Numbered from the stretch's first letter, positions 1 to 9,310 are shown. The stretch: 39,579 nt of DNA from Actinomycetota bacterium (GCA_009699605.1 WLNW01000010.1:1-39579); one strand, 5' to 3'. Notes: generated by a model from the letters alone, not told the origin. Numbers and translations: made by a program.

Positions 1-1
1 C

Positions 2-342
2 CACACCGACCACACCTTCTTGTGGACCGACCGTCAGAACGTCGTCGGGTTCTGGTTCGCCATCGACGACGTCACCACCGTGAACGGTCGCCTCTGGGTG
101 AAACCCGGTGGGCATCGGCCGCCGGTTGGCTCGCGATTCGGGCGCACCGAGAACGACGCGCCGACCATGTGGACGGAGGTGCATGATCCGGCGCCCTATC
201 CCGTCGATGACAGCGTGCCGGCCAAGGCCGACTGCCGGCACGCTGGTCCTGTTGCAGGGCACCCCGCCGAACCTGTCCCGTGAAAGGTCTCAGTCCCATG
301 CATGGCTTCGTCGACCAGGGCGGCCGTTGAAGCGGGCAGGGT
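2..342 (+). pseudogene. Phytanoyl-CoA dioxygenase (PhyH)-like fragment, 5' truncated by the window and apparently frameshifted
   Basis: Frame from nt 2 reads HTDHTFLWTDRQNVVGFWFAIDDVTTVNGRLWVKPGGHRPP...YPVDDSVPAKA (PhyH-like HxD and GFWFAxDD..NGxLW.xPGxH); the expected continuation GTLVLLQG...PNLSRERSQSHAW is in the +1 frame from about nt 230 to the stop at 342. Confidence 0.55.
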
Positions 343-352
343 AGGCTGACTC

Positions 353-1438
353 ATGGCACCCGAGGGCCTCCCGAGCGTCGAGCAGATCCGCCGGGCCCCC
401 AAGGCGCTGCTGCACGACCACCTCGACGGTGGCTTGCGTCCCCGCACCGTGATCGAGCTCGCAGCGGCACAGCACTACGACGCGCTGCCCACCACCGACG
501 AGGCCGCGCTCCGCGAATGGTTCAAGCGTGGCGCGAACCGTCACGACCTCACGCTCTACCTCGAGACGTTCGCCCACACCGTCGGCGTCATGCAAACCGC
601 GGATGCGCTCACACGCGTCGCCGCCGAGTGCGCCGAGGACCTCGCAGACGACGGCGTGGTCTACGCCGAGGTTCGCTTCGCGCCCGAACTTCACGTGAAC
701 AACGGGCTGAGCCTGGACGAGGTCACTGAGGCCGTCGTGCGGGGTTTCGCCGAGGGCTCGGCCGGGCGGGGCATTCGCATCGGCACGTTGTGCACAGCCA
801 TGCGCACCGCAACCCACTCGCTCGAGATCGCCGAGCTCGCCGTGCGCTGGCGCGACCGTGGCGTGGTCGGCTTCGACATCGCCGGGGCCGAGAAGGGTTA
901 CCCGCCCACACAACACCTCGACGCGTTCGAGTACTGCCAGCGCGAGAACTTCCACTTCACGATTCACGCCGGTGAAGCCTTCGGCCCCAAGTCGATCTGG
1001 GAGGCGATCCAGTACTGCGGTGCCGAGCGGCTCGGGCACGGGGTGCGCATCCGCGACGACATCTCGCACGACGCCGATGGTCGCGAGACGCTCGGTTTGC
1101 TCGCAGCGTATGTACGCGACCGGCGCATCCCGCTCGAGGTGTGCCCGTCATCGAACGTGCACACCGGCGTCAGTCCGACCATTCGCGAGCACCCCATCAA
1201 GATGCTCGCCGACCTGCGCTTCCGGGTCACGGTCAACACGGACAACCGGCTGATGTCCGGTTGTTCGATGACCTCCGAGATGGCCGCGCTGGCTGACGCC
1301 TTCGGATGGGGCCTCGACCGCATGCGGTGGCTGACCATCAACGCGATGAAGAGCTCGTTCTTGCCGTACGACGAGCGGCTCGAGATCATCGAGGGCGTGA
1401 TCAAGAAGGGCTACCAGAAGCTGGGCATCGGCGGCTGA
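353..1438 (+). CDS. add: Adenosine deaminase
   Basis: 361 aa; [22 protein letters not shown]-terminus, HAGE motif ([18 protein letters not shown]), [28 protein letters not shown] motifs of the ADA family. Confidence 0.93.
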   Translation: MAPEGLPSVEQIRRAPKALLHDHLDGGLRPRTVIELAAAQHYDALPTTDEAALREWFKRGANRHDLTLYLETFAHTVGVMQTADALTRVAAECAEDLADDGVVYAEVRFAPELHVNNGLSLDEVTEAVVRGFAEGSAGRGIRIGTLCTAMRTATHSLEIAELAVRWRDRGVVGFDIAGAEKGYPPTQHLDAFEYCQRENFHFTIHAGEAFGPKSIWEAIQYCGAERLGHGVRIRDDISHDADGRETLGLLAAYVRDRRIPLEVCPSSNVHTGVSPTIREHPIKMLADLRFRVTVNTDNRLMSGCSMTSEMAALADAFGWGLDRMRWLTINAMKSSFLPYDERLEIIEGVIKKGYQKLGIGG

Positions 1439-1460
1439 CGGCGCGATGTGCGCGGCGCGC

Positions 1461-2327
1461 TCAGGGGCCTTTCGGGTGCCACACCGTCTTGTACTCGACG
1501 AACGAGCCGATCGTGTACGGGCTCTGCGATGACTCGTTCGCCCACTGCGCTTCGCGCGGGGTGGCGTGTACCACTCGACTGACCGACGCGGCGGCCGCTT
1601 GTTCGGCGGTGACCACCAACGCGCGGTCGCCGGCACATCCGGTGAGATCGATGGTGTCGATGTCGGCGTGCCCGGCCATCCACGGCACGATCTCCGCGCG
1701 CCGGCCCGTGAGGATGTTCACGACGCCGCCGGGCACGTCGCTGGTGGCGAGCGCTTCGCCGAGCGTGACCGACGCGAGCGGCCAACGCTCGCTGGCCAGC
1801 ACCACGCACGTATTGCCGCTGACGATGCACGGTGCAACGCGCGACACGAACGCGAGCAATGGAGCGTCGTCGGGGCACACCACACCGACCACGCCCACGG
1901 GCTCGGGCACGGTGAAGTTGAAGTAGGGGCCATCGACCGGGTTCGACGCACCGGTGATCTGTGCGAACTTGTCGGCCCAGCCTGCGTACCAGACCCAACG
2001 ATCGATGGTGGCGTCGACCTCGCGCTCCGCCGCAGCAGCGCTGACACCGTGCCGCAGCTCGGTGATGAACTGCTCGCGACGGCCCTGCATGACCTCGGCG
2101 ACGCGGTAGAGGATCTGCGCGCGGTTGTATGCGCTGCGCTTGGCCCACCCGTTCTGCGCGGCACGTGCGGCGATCACTGCGTCGCGTAGATCCTTGCGTG
2201 ATCCAAGCACGGCATTCGCGACGAGCCGGCCGCGGCTGTTGTTCACTGGGTAAGTGCGCCCGCTCTCGCTGCGGGGGAACGCGCCGTTCACATAGAGCTT
2301 GTAGGTCTTTCGTACGTCGATGCTCAT
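1461..2327 (-). CDS. Half-size aldehyde dehydrogenase-fold protein lacking the catalytic domain (second-domain equivalent of ALDH16)
   Basis: 288 aa; ALDH N-terminal Rossmann region (KLYVNGAFPRSESGRTYPV..., GVVGVVCPDDAPLLAF, NILTGRRAEIV) but no ELGG...CxxG catalytic segment; ends FVEYKTVWHPKGP. Start overlaps the upstream ALDH stop by 4 nt (ATGA). Confidence 0.8.
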   Translation of the reverse strand: MSIDVRKTYKLYVNGAFPRSESGRTYPVNNSRGRLVANAVLGSRKDLRDAVIAARAAQNGWAKRSAYNRAQILYRVAEVMQGRREQFITELRHGVSAAAAEREVDATIDRWVWYAGWADKFAQITGASNPVDGPYFNFTVPEPVGVVGVVCPDDAPLLAFVSRVAPCIVSGNTCVVLASERWPLASVTLGEALATSDVPGGVVNILTGRRAEIVPWMAGHADIDTIDLTGCAGDRALVVTAEQAAAASVSRVVHATPREAQWANESSQSPYTIGSFVEYKTVWHPKGP

Positions 2328-3868
2328 GTCGATGCCCCAGCTTGGTCCTCGGCGAACTGGCAGTAGGCGGCGAGGCCGTGGCGTCCGCCTTCACGACCGA
2401 ACCCCGATTCCTTGTAGCCGCCGAATGGGCTCGTCGGGTCGAATCGGTTGAACGTGTTGGCCCACACCACGCCGGCCCGGAGCTTTTCGGCCATCCAGAG
2501 CACGCGGCTCGACTTCTCGGACCATATTCCGGCCGACAGCCCATAGGGCGTGTTGTTCGCTTTCTGCACGGCCTCGTCGGGGGTGCGGAACGTGAGCACC
2601 GAGAGCACGGGACCGAAGATCTCTTCGCGGGCGATCCGATGCGATTGAGCGACGTCGGTGAACACGGTGGGGGCGAAGAAGTAGCCCTTGTCGGGCAACG
2701 GCCACGCGGACTGGTGCAGCGTCGCGCCTTCGGCGACGCCGGCCTGCACCAAACAGCGGATCTTGTCGAGCTGTGCCTGCGAGTTGATGGCGCCGACATC
2801 GGTATTCTTGTCGAGCGGATCGCCGACCCGAAGCGTCTCGATGCGGCGGAGCAAGCGTGACACGACGAGCTCGGCGACCGACTCCTGCACGAGCAGGCGC
2901 GAACCCGCACAGCACACGTGGCCCTGGTTGAAGTAGATGCCGTTGACGATGCCCTCGACCGCCTGATCGATGGCCGCGTCCTCGAAGATGATGTTGGCGG
3001 CCTTGCCACCCAACTCGAGCGTGAGCCGTTTGCCGCTGCCCGCGATGGCCGACTGGATCTGCTTGCCGACGGCGGTGCTGCCGGTGAACGCAACTTTGTC
3101 GATGCCCTTGTGGCCGACCAACGCGGCGCCCGTTGCCCCTGCGCCGGTGATGATGTTGACCACACCCGGCGGGAGGTCGATCTCCTGCATGACCTCGGCG
3201 AGCAACAACGCGGTGAGCGGTGTGGTCTCGGCCGGTTTCAACACGACGGTGTTGCCACACGCCAGCGCCGGCGCGAGCTTCCACGCGGCCATGAGTAGTG
3301 GAAAGTTCCACGGGATGACTTGCCCTGCGACGCCGAGCGGCTGTGGGGTACGACCGGCGAACGCGTATTCGAGCTTGTCGGCCCATCCCGCGTAGTGGAA
3401 GAAGTGCGCGGCGGCGAGTGGGATGTCGACGTCGCGCGACTCCTTGATGGGCTTGCCGCCGTTCATCGATTCGAGCACGGCGAACTCGCGCCCCCGCTCT
3501 TGCAGCACTCGAGCGATGCGGTACAGGTACTTCGCCCGTTCCTTGCCGGCGAGAGCGCTCCAGCTGCGGAACGCGCGGCGGGCCGCGCGCACGGCGGCGT
3601 CGACGTCGGCCTCGTCGGCCAGCGCGATCTGGGCGAGGGGTGCTTCGGTCGCCGGGTTGATGGTGACGAAGGAACCGCCGTTCTTCGGTTTGACGAAACG
3701 GCCGCCGATGAAGAGACCGTAGGAAGGTTGCAGCGAGACGACCGCAGTGGACTCGAGCGCAGGTGCGTACTCGAAGCGGAACAGCGACGACGGTTCGCGG
3801 CCGGGCATCGATGACCGAGCGGCCATGGGTGCGGCGGCATCGGTGTTGCTGTTGGTGGGATCAGTCAT
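2324..3868 (-). CDS. Aldehyde dehydrogenase family protein
   Basis: 514 aa; FTGSTAVGKQIQ, LELGGKAANIIFEDA, FNQGHVCCAGSRLLV (catalytic Cys), EEIFGPVLSV, FGGYKESGFGREGG. Confidence 0.95.
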   Translation of the reverse strand: MTDPTNSNTDAAAPMAARSSMPGREPSSLFRFEYAPALESTAVVSLQPSYGLFIGGRFVKPKNGGSFVTINPATEAPLAQIALADEADVDAAVRAARRAFRSWSALAGKERAKYLYRIARVLQERGREFAVLESMNGGKPIKESRDVDIPLAAAHFFHYAGWADKLEYAFAGRTPQPLGVAGQVIPWNFPLLMAAWKLAPALACGNTVVLKPAETTPLTALLLAEVMQEIDLPPGVVNIITGAGATGAALVGHKGIDKVAFTGSTAVGKQIQSAIAGSGKRLTLELGGKAANIIFEDAAIDQAVEGIVNGIYFNQGHVCCAGSRLLVQESVAELVVSRLLRRIETLRVGDPLDKNTDVGAINSQAQLDKIRCLVQAGVAEGATLHQSAWPLPDKGYFFAPTVFTDVAQSHRIAREEIFGPVLSVLTFRTPDEAVQKANNTPYGLSAGIWSEKSSRVLWMAEKLRAGVVWANTFNRFDPTSPFGGYKESGFGREGGRHGLAAYCQFAEDQAGAST

Positions 3869-3871
3869 GTG

Positions 3872-4816
3872 TCAGTCGACCGTGAAATCGTCGGGGCGTT
3901 GGTAGAGGCCAGTGGCTTGCATGCGGAGTTGCATCAGCACGTCGTTGAGCAGCGACGACGCGCCGAGCCGGAAGAGGTGCGGCGTGAGCCAGTCGGGGCC
4001 GAGGGTCTCGTTGACGATGACCAAGTACTGCCAGCTCTGCTTCGCCGTACGGATGCCACCGGCAAGTTTGAGACCGACCTTCACGCCGGTCTGCTCGAAG
4101 TGATCGCGAATGGCCTCGCTCATGAGCAGCGCGAACGGTGGCGTGGCGTTGACGCCGATCTTGCCCGTAGAGGTCTTGATGAAGTCGCCGCCGGCCGCCA
4201 TGGCGAGCATCGACGCTCGACGCACGTTGTCGTAGGTGCCGAGCTCGCCCGCCTCGAGGATGACCTTGAGGTGCGCAGCGCCACAGGCCAGCTTCGATGC
4301 TGCGATGTCGTCGAAGGCCCGCGCGAGATCACCGGCGAGGAAGGCACTGCGGTTGAGCACGATGTCGATCTCGTCGGCGCCGGCGTCGATCGCTCGACGG
4401 ATCTCGTCGAGACGCGTGGGCAGTGGCCCGAGACCCGACGGGAACGCGCCGGCCACGCTGGCCACCTTGACCCCGCTGCCCTGCAACGAGTGCTTCGCGA
4501 TCGCGACGAGCTCGGGGTAGACGCACACGGCGGCGACCGACGGGATGGAGGCGTCGCGTGGGTCGGGCTGCACCGCCTTCGCGCACATCGCGCGCACCTT
4601 GCCCGGCGTATCGGTGCCCTCGAGGGTGGTGAGGTCCATGCACTCGATCGCGAGTCGGAGCGCGGCGATCTTCGACGCCTTCTTGATGGAACGACCGGTC
4701 AGTGCGGCCGCTCGCGCTTCGAGCCCCACTGCATCGACTGCGGGTATACGCACTGCGCCTGCGGCGAAAGCCCTCACCCAGTCGGGAGGGTTGCTACGAG
4801 CGACAAGGGCAGCCAT
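3872..4816 (-). CDS. deoC: Deoxyribose-phosphate aldolase
   Basis: Start at ATG 4816 (MAALVARSNPPDW...); AAVCVYPELVAIAKHSL, EIDIVLNRSAF, LKVILEAGELG, FIKTSTGKIGVNATPPFALLM, GLKLAGGIRT typical of DeoC. Confidence 0.93.
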   Translation of the reverse strand: MAALVARSNPPDWVRAFAAGAVRIPAVDAVGLEARAAALTGRSIKKASKIAALRLAIECMDLTTLEGTDTPGKVRAMCAKAVQPDPRDASIPSVAAVCVYPELVAIAKHSLQGSGVKVASVAGAFPSGLGPLPTRLDEIRRAIDAGADEIDIVLNRSAFLAGDLARAFDDIAASKLACGAAHLKVILEAGELGTYDNVRRASMLAMAAGGDFIKTSTGKIGVNATPPFALLMSEAIRDHFEQTGVKVGLKLAGGIRTAKQSWQYLVIVNETLGPDWLTPHLFRLGASSLLNDVLMQLRMQATGLYQRPDDFTVD

Positions 4817-4840
4817 GACCGTGATGCTACCCACCGGTAG

Positions 4841-5050
4841 GTGAGCGACCGGTTCGTCACGGTCATCGACCATCTGCTCGTTGCCGAGCGCCTCACCCGC
4901 ATGCGTGACAAGACCACCAAGCATCCGGAGTTCCGCCGCGGCCTCGAGGCGCTGCGCGAAGCCCGCATTACGACCAACGTGTTCGCCGCGTCGATCGACG
5001 AACGGCTCAACGTGAACGCCTTCACCGTGCCTGGCCGCGGCGACGCCGGC
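4841..5050 (+). pseudogene. upp: Uracil phosphoribosyltransferase remnant with in-frame internal deletion
   Basis: MSDRFVTVIDHLLVAERLTRMRDKTTKHPEFRRGLEALREA (Upp N-terminus) is followed directly by NVFAASIDERLNVNAFTVPGRGDAGDRQFG (Upp C-terminus: YTAxIDexLNexGYIVPGLGDAGDRxFGT). The central PRPP-binding region is absent and the normal terminal stop is missing (frame open to 5320). Confidence 0.75.
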
Positions 5051-5237
5051 GACCGCCAATTCGGTTTGGCCTCGCGGCCATCGGGCGCACTCGTTCCGCT
5101 GCACTGCACGCGGTTCGCCCGAGTTGACTCGGTGCGCCCGCGACGCGCTCGTTGTTTCTGTGCCGCCCCTCGGGCTTCCCCGGACCGCGGTGGGCTACAT
5201 CACCGGCTGCCACGAGCGCCACCGACGCAGCGGCGCG

Positions 5238-6884
5238 TCAGGGCGAAACGAGGGCGGCGACTGCTTTTACGAGGTCGTCTACCTCTTGCGGGCCGCCGTC
5301 GCGGGCGCCGGTGGAGGTGATCAACTCGACGTAGACCTTGAGCTTGGGTTCGGTGCCGCTGGGGCGGAGTTGGACGCGAGTGCCATCGTCGAGGATGAGC
5401 CGCAGGAGGTCGGTGGGGGGAAGGCCATCGTGCCCGTGTTGGTAGTCGACCACCTCGACCACGCGGTGCTCGCCGAGATGACTTGGTGGCGCGGCGCGCA
5501 GCGCAGCCATCGACGCGGCCATGTCGGTTCCCGCGTGGGTTCCCGTGAATCGCACCGACGTGGAACCGCGACGGTGGCGACCGAACTGCTCGGCCAGTTC
5601 GTCGAGGCGTTGCAACGGTGAAGAGCCGGCAGCGCGCAGGTCGGCGAACATCTCGAGTGTGGCGACCGCGGCCGAGATGCCGTCCTTGTCGCGCACGATG
5701 TCGTTGACCGTGTAGCCGAGTGCTTCCTCGTACCCGAACACGAAGTGGAGATGGGGATCGTCGATAGCCGGGCGCACCACCCACTTGAAACCGGTGAGCG
5801 TCTCGGTGAACTGCACACCGGCATGCGCCGCGAGCTTGCTGAGCATCGATGACGACACGACGGTGGTGACGACGAGTCGATCGGGTCCGGATGTGGTGCG
5901 TAGCCGATGGTCGCCGAGCAACACGCCGAGGTCGTCGCCGGGCAACACCACATATTCCCCGGGGGCGCGGCGCACCGCGACGCACAGCCGATCAGCATCG
6001 GGGTCGTTGGCGATCACGAGGTCGGCGTCGATGTCGCAGGCAAGCGCGAGCGCGAGATCGAGAGCGCCGGGTTCTTCGGGATTGGGGAAGGCCACCGTGG
6101 GAAAGTCGGGGTCAGGTTCGGCCTGCTCGGCGACTACGTGGGGCGTGCATCCCACGCGAGCCAGCGCGCGCAGGGCCACATCGCGACCGACGCCGTGCAA
6201 CGGCGTGTACACGACACGCAGTGCAGTGATGTCGGCACGCGGATGGGTGGGCCCAAGGGTTGCGTCGAGATACGCGTCGACGAGCGTGTCGTCGACGCGC
6301 TGCACGGAGCCGCCGTGCGACGCCGCGGGGAGGTCGCGTGGTTGCAGGCCTGCGCTCTCGATGGACGCCTCGATGAAATTGTCGGTTGGCGGGATGATCT
6401 GCGCGCCGTCGCCCAAATAGACCTTGTAGCCGTTGTCGCGCGGTGGGTTGTGGCTCGCGGTCACCATGACGCCCGCGTCGGCACACAGGTGCCGTACGGC
6501 GAACGCCAGCACCGGTGTGGGCAACCGGCGCGGCAGCAGCAACGCGCGCCGGCCCGCCGAGGCCACGATGGTCGCGGTGTCGGCGGCGAAGTGGTCGGAG
6601 TTGTGCCGCGCGTCGAACCCGATGACGACCGTGGCGTCGTCGGGGAGCACCTCGACCAGGCCACGCGCAGCCCGCCGCACGATGACCCGGTTCATGCGAT
6701 TCGAACCGGCGCCGAGCTCGCCGCGTAACCCCGCGGTGCCGAACGTGAGATGGCGGTCGAAACGATCGTGCAGCGCGACTAGATCGTGCCGTGCGAGAAG
6801 CCCGCGCAGCTCGGCGGCCGTGACCGGGTCGGGGTCGGCCGCGAGCCACGCACGAGCGGCATCGAGGATCGACAAGTCGTCCAT
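5238..6884 (-). CDS. Phospho-sugar mutase (alpha-D-phosphohexomutase superfamily; PmmB/PGM2-like)
   Basis: MDDLSILDAARAWLAADPD...; LTFGTAGLRGELGAGSNRMN, GVMVTASHNPPRDNGYKVY (phosphoserine loop), ANDPDADRLCVAV (metal loop), GYEEALGY, RPSGTEPKLKVY. A GTG start at 6890, overlapping the upstream stop as GTGA, is possible. Confidence 0.92.
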   Translation of the reverse strand: MDDLSILDAARAWLAADPDPVTAAELRGLLARHDLVALHDRFDRHLTFGTAGLRGELGAGSNRMNRVIVRRAARGLVEVLPDDATVVIGFDARHNSDHFAADTATIVASAGRRALLLPRRLPTPVLAFAVRHLCADAGVMVTASHNPPRDNGYKVYLGDGAQIIPPTDNFIEASIESAGLQPRDLPAASHGGSVQRVDDTLVDAYLDATLGPTHPRADITALRVVYTPLHGVGRDVALRALARVGCTPHVVAEQAEPDPDFPTVAFPNPEEPGALDLALALACDIDADLVIANDPDADRLCVAVRRAPGEYVVLPGDDLGVLLGDHRLRTTSGPDRLVVTTVVSSSMLSKLAAHAGVQFTETLTGFKWVVRPAIDDPHLHFVFGYEEALGYTVNDIVRDKDGISAAVATLEMFADLRAAGSSPLQRLDELAEQFGRHRRGSTSVRFTGTHAGTDMAASMAALRAAPPSHLGEHRVVEVVDYQHGHDGLPPTDLLRLILDDGTRVQLRPSGTEPKLKVYVELITSTGARDGGPQEVDDLVKAVAALVSP

Positions 6885-6886
6885 GC

Positions 6887-7708
6887 TCACGCCACCTCGA
6901 TGACCTTGCGCAGAAGACGACCGACGCGCTCGCCCGCCGCCTGTCCTTGGGCGACGACCTCGGCGTGGTCGAGCGGCTTGCCCTGAAGTCCGGCCGCCAG
7001 GTTGGTGACGAGCGAGATCGCGAGCACCTCGGCGCCGAGGTGGCGAGCTGCGATGGTCTCGATCGCAGTGGACATGCCGACCAGATCGGCACCGATCACC
7101 CGCGCCATGTGAATCTCGGCCGGGGTCTCGTATTGCGGGCCGAGGAACTGTGCGTAGACACCCTCGCCGAGGGTGGGATCGAAGCTTTGCGCGAGCGCAC
7201 GCAGCCGAGGCGAATACGCGTCGGTGACATCGACGAACCGGATTGCGTAAGGCTTGGGGGGCGGCGGGCCCGCCATCGGCGTCTGCCCCGTGAGGTTGAT
7301 GTGGTCGCGCAGCAACACGGGCGTGCCGGCCGGGAACGAGGCGTTCAGCGAGCCGCACGCGTTGGTGAGGATGACGACCTTGGCGCCCGCGAGGATGGCC
7401 GCACGAACACCGTGCACCACCGTGGCTGGGCCGTGGCCTTCGTAGAGGTGCACGCGCCCACGGAAGATCAGCAGATCGACCGTGCCCGCGCGCGCGTGGC
7501 GCAGCGCGCCGCCATGGCCGGGCACCGTGGAGGCTGGGAACCCGGGGAGTTCGTCGAAGGGGCACTCGTTGACGGTGTCGCCCAGCACATCGGCTGCGGG
7601 GCCCCATCCGGATCCGAGCACCACGGCCACGCGTGCCTGAACATCACCGAAGCGGGTGCGAATCGCGTCGGCCGCATGCTCGGCGAGGGAGAACGGGTCG
7701 TCGGCCAC
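6887..7708 (-). CDS. Purine-nucleoside phosphorylase (trimeric type)
   Basis: 273 aa; VAVVLGSGWGPAAD, GRVHLYEGH, LTNACGSLNASFPAG, QFLGPQYETPAEIHMARVIGADLVGMSTAIETIAARHLG. Confidence 0.93.
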   Translation of the reverse strand: MADDPFSLAEHAADAIRTRFGDVQARVAVVLGSGWGPAADVLGDTVNECPFDELPGFPASTVPGHGGALRHARAGTVDLLIFRGRVHLYEGHGPATVVHGVRAAILAGAKVVILTNACGSLNASFPAGTPVLLRDHINLTGQTPMAGPPPPKPYAIRFVDVTDAYSPRLRALAQSFDPTLGEGVYAQFLGPQYETPAEIHMARVIGADLVGMSTAIETIAARHLGAEVLAISLVTNLAAGLQGKPLDHAEVVAQGQAAGERVGRLLRKVIEVA

Positions 7709-7793
7709 GTCGCGACCCTACCGGCCGCGACGTGGCGCGGAACAGGTCGACGAGCCGGCAGCCGCAGCTCAGGAGTTCCTGGCTAAAACGGCG

Positions 7794-7841
7794 AACTGGT
7801 AGTTCGGGAGCGTTGCGGGCAACGCTCCCGAACTACCAGTT
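7794..7841. terminator. Perfect 22-bp stem / 4-nt loop hairpin between amt and purine nucleoside phosphorylase genes
   Basis: AACTGGTAGTTCGGGAGCGTTG-CGGG-CAACGCTCCCGAACTACCAGTT; lies just 3' of amt (minus strand). No strong T-tract. Confidence 0.65.
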
Positions 7842-7879
7842 GCGGGAGACTTCGGGTTCCGTCGAAGTACGAGCCCTAC

Positions 7880-9310
7880 TCAGTCGATGTACGCCGCGAC
7901 ACCCATCTCGCGCATGTCGAGGCCCTCGATCTCGTCCTGGAGGGACGACCGGATACCACCCTTGGTGAACTTGTTCTGGAGGAAGAAGAAGCCGTAGGCG
8001 ATGCCGAAGATGACGGTCCAGATGACCACGACCCCGAGGAGCTGCGCACCGAACTGACCGGCGTCGCCATAGAGGATGCCCTCGACGCCTTCGCTGGGGG
8101 AGCCGTTCCAGCCGGCGCCGTACTTGCCGTTGGCGAAGATGCCGACGCAGAGGGCGCCGAAGGTGCCACCGATGCCGTGCACGGCGATGGCGCCTACCGG
8201 ATCATCGATGCCTTTACGGTCGATGAACAACGCCGCTTCGATCACGATGACGGAGGCAAGTGCGCCGATGACCGCTGCGGCCCACGGGCCGACGAAGGCA
8301 CACGGCGCCGTGATGGCCACCAGACCGGCGAGCATGCCGTTGATCATCATGGTCGGGTCGGGCTTCCCGGTGCGGAAGGTCATGTAGTACATGGCCACGA
8401 CTGCACCGATCGCTGCGGCGATGCCCGTGTTGGTCGCTGCCGTGGCGAACTGCACGTCGGTGACCGCAAAGGTCGAGGCGGCGTTGAAGCCGAACCAGCC
8501 AAACAGCAGGATGAAGCAGCCGAGCTGCGCCATCGGAATGTTGTGGCCGGGGATGGCCCGCACCTTGCCGTCGGGGCTGATCTTGCCGTAGCGAGGGCCG
8601 AGGATGAGCGCACCGGCGAGGGCGGCTGCGCCGCCGACGGCGTGCACCACGCCCGAGCCGGCGAAGTCGGCGTAGCCGGCACCGAGGCTCATGGAGTCCC
8701 AGCTCTTGGCGAGCCAGCCGCCGCCCCAGGTCCACGCCGCGAACAGCGGGTAGTAGATGGCGCCACAGAACAGGCCCCAGATCACGAAGCTCTTCCACTT
8801 CCAGCGCTCGGCCATGGAGCCGGTCGGGATGGTGGCCACGGTGTCCATGAAGGCCACCATGTAGAGGAAGAAGCCCAGCAGTGCGGCGCTGGCGCCGTCA
8901 CCCAGGTGGTCCCAGCCGGACCACAAGAAGATCCAGCTGCCGCTGCCGAGGAGCGGTTCGGCGTTCATCGGCGCATCGAGACCGAAGGCCGAGTAGGTGA
9001 AGCCGCCGAAGGCGAGCGGGAAGCCGATGAACAAGAAGCCGACGAAACCCAGGCCGAAGATGGCGAAGTTCGTGCTCATGACGTGCGCCGCGTTCTTTTT
9101 CTGCGTGAGGCCGGTCTCGACGAGCGCGAAACCGGCCTGCATGAAGATCACGAGCGCGGCGCCGATGACCACCCACATGAGGCTGGTCTGCTGACCGAGC
9201 ACTGCGACCGGATCGGGTTCGTCCTGGGCGTAGGCCGCTCCTCCCAGGGCAATGAAAGCAACGGTGGCGCCAAAGGCACCCCCTGCGGTGTATTTCAGCG
9301 CTTTGCGCAC
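7880..9310 (-). CDS. amt: Ammonium transporter
   Basis: GTG start at 9310 (VRKALKYTAGG...AYAQ signal region), MQAGFALVETGLTQKKNAAHVMSTNFAIF, DFAGSGVVHAVGGAAALAGALILG, AVHGIGGTFGALCVGIFA, C-terminal DEIEGLDMREMGVAAY. Confidence 0.95.
   Translation of the reverse strand: MRKALKYTAGGAFGATVAFIALGGAAYAQDEPDPVAVLGQQTSLMWVVIGAALVIFMQAGFALVETGLTQKKNAAHVMSTNFAIFGLGFVGFLFIGFPLAFGGFTYSAFGLDAPMNAEPLLGSGSWIFLWSGWDHLGDGASAALLGFFLYMVAFMDTVATIPTGSMAERWKWKSFVIWGLFCGAIYYPLFAAWTWGGGWLAKSWDSMSLGAGYADFAGSGVVHAVGGAAALAGALILGPRYGKISPDGKVRAIPGHNIPMAQLGCFILLFGWFGFNAASTFAVTDVQFATAATNTGIAAAIGAVVAMYYMTFRTGKPDPTMMINGMLAGLVAITAPCAFVGPWAAAVIGALASVIVIEAALFIDRKGIDDPVGAIAVHGIGGTFGALCVGIFANGKYGAGWNGSPSEGVEGILYGDAGQFGAQLLGVVVIWTVIFGIAYGFFFLQNKFTKGGIRSSLQDEIEGLDMREMGVAAYID

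Noticed and set aside
1411-3165. 584-aa minus-strand ORF overlapping both ALDH genes
   Set aside because: Out of frame with the recognisable ALDH translations; Arg/Ser/Pro-rich shadow.
5051-5237. Possible further coding between the upp remnant and the mutase gene (e.g. frame VVSVPPLGLPRTAVGYITG)
   Set aside because: No family recognised in any frame; treated as non-coding or decayed sequence.
6661-6720. tRNA-like string 'ggttcatgcgattcgaaccgg'
   Set aside because: Falls inside the well-supported phosphohexomutase coding sequence (NRMNRVI region) and lacks a cloverleaf.
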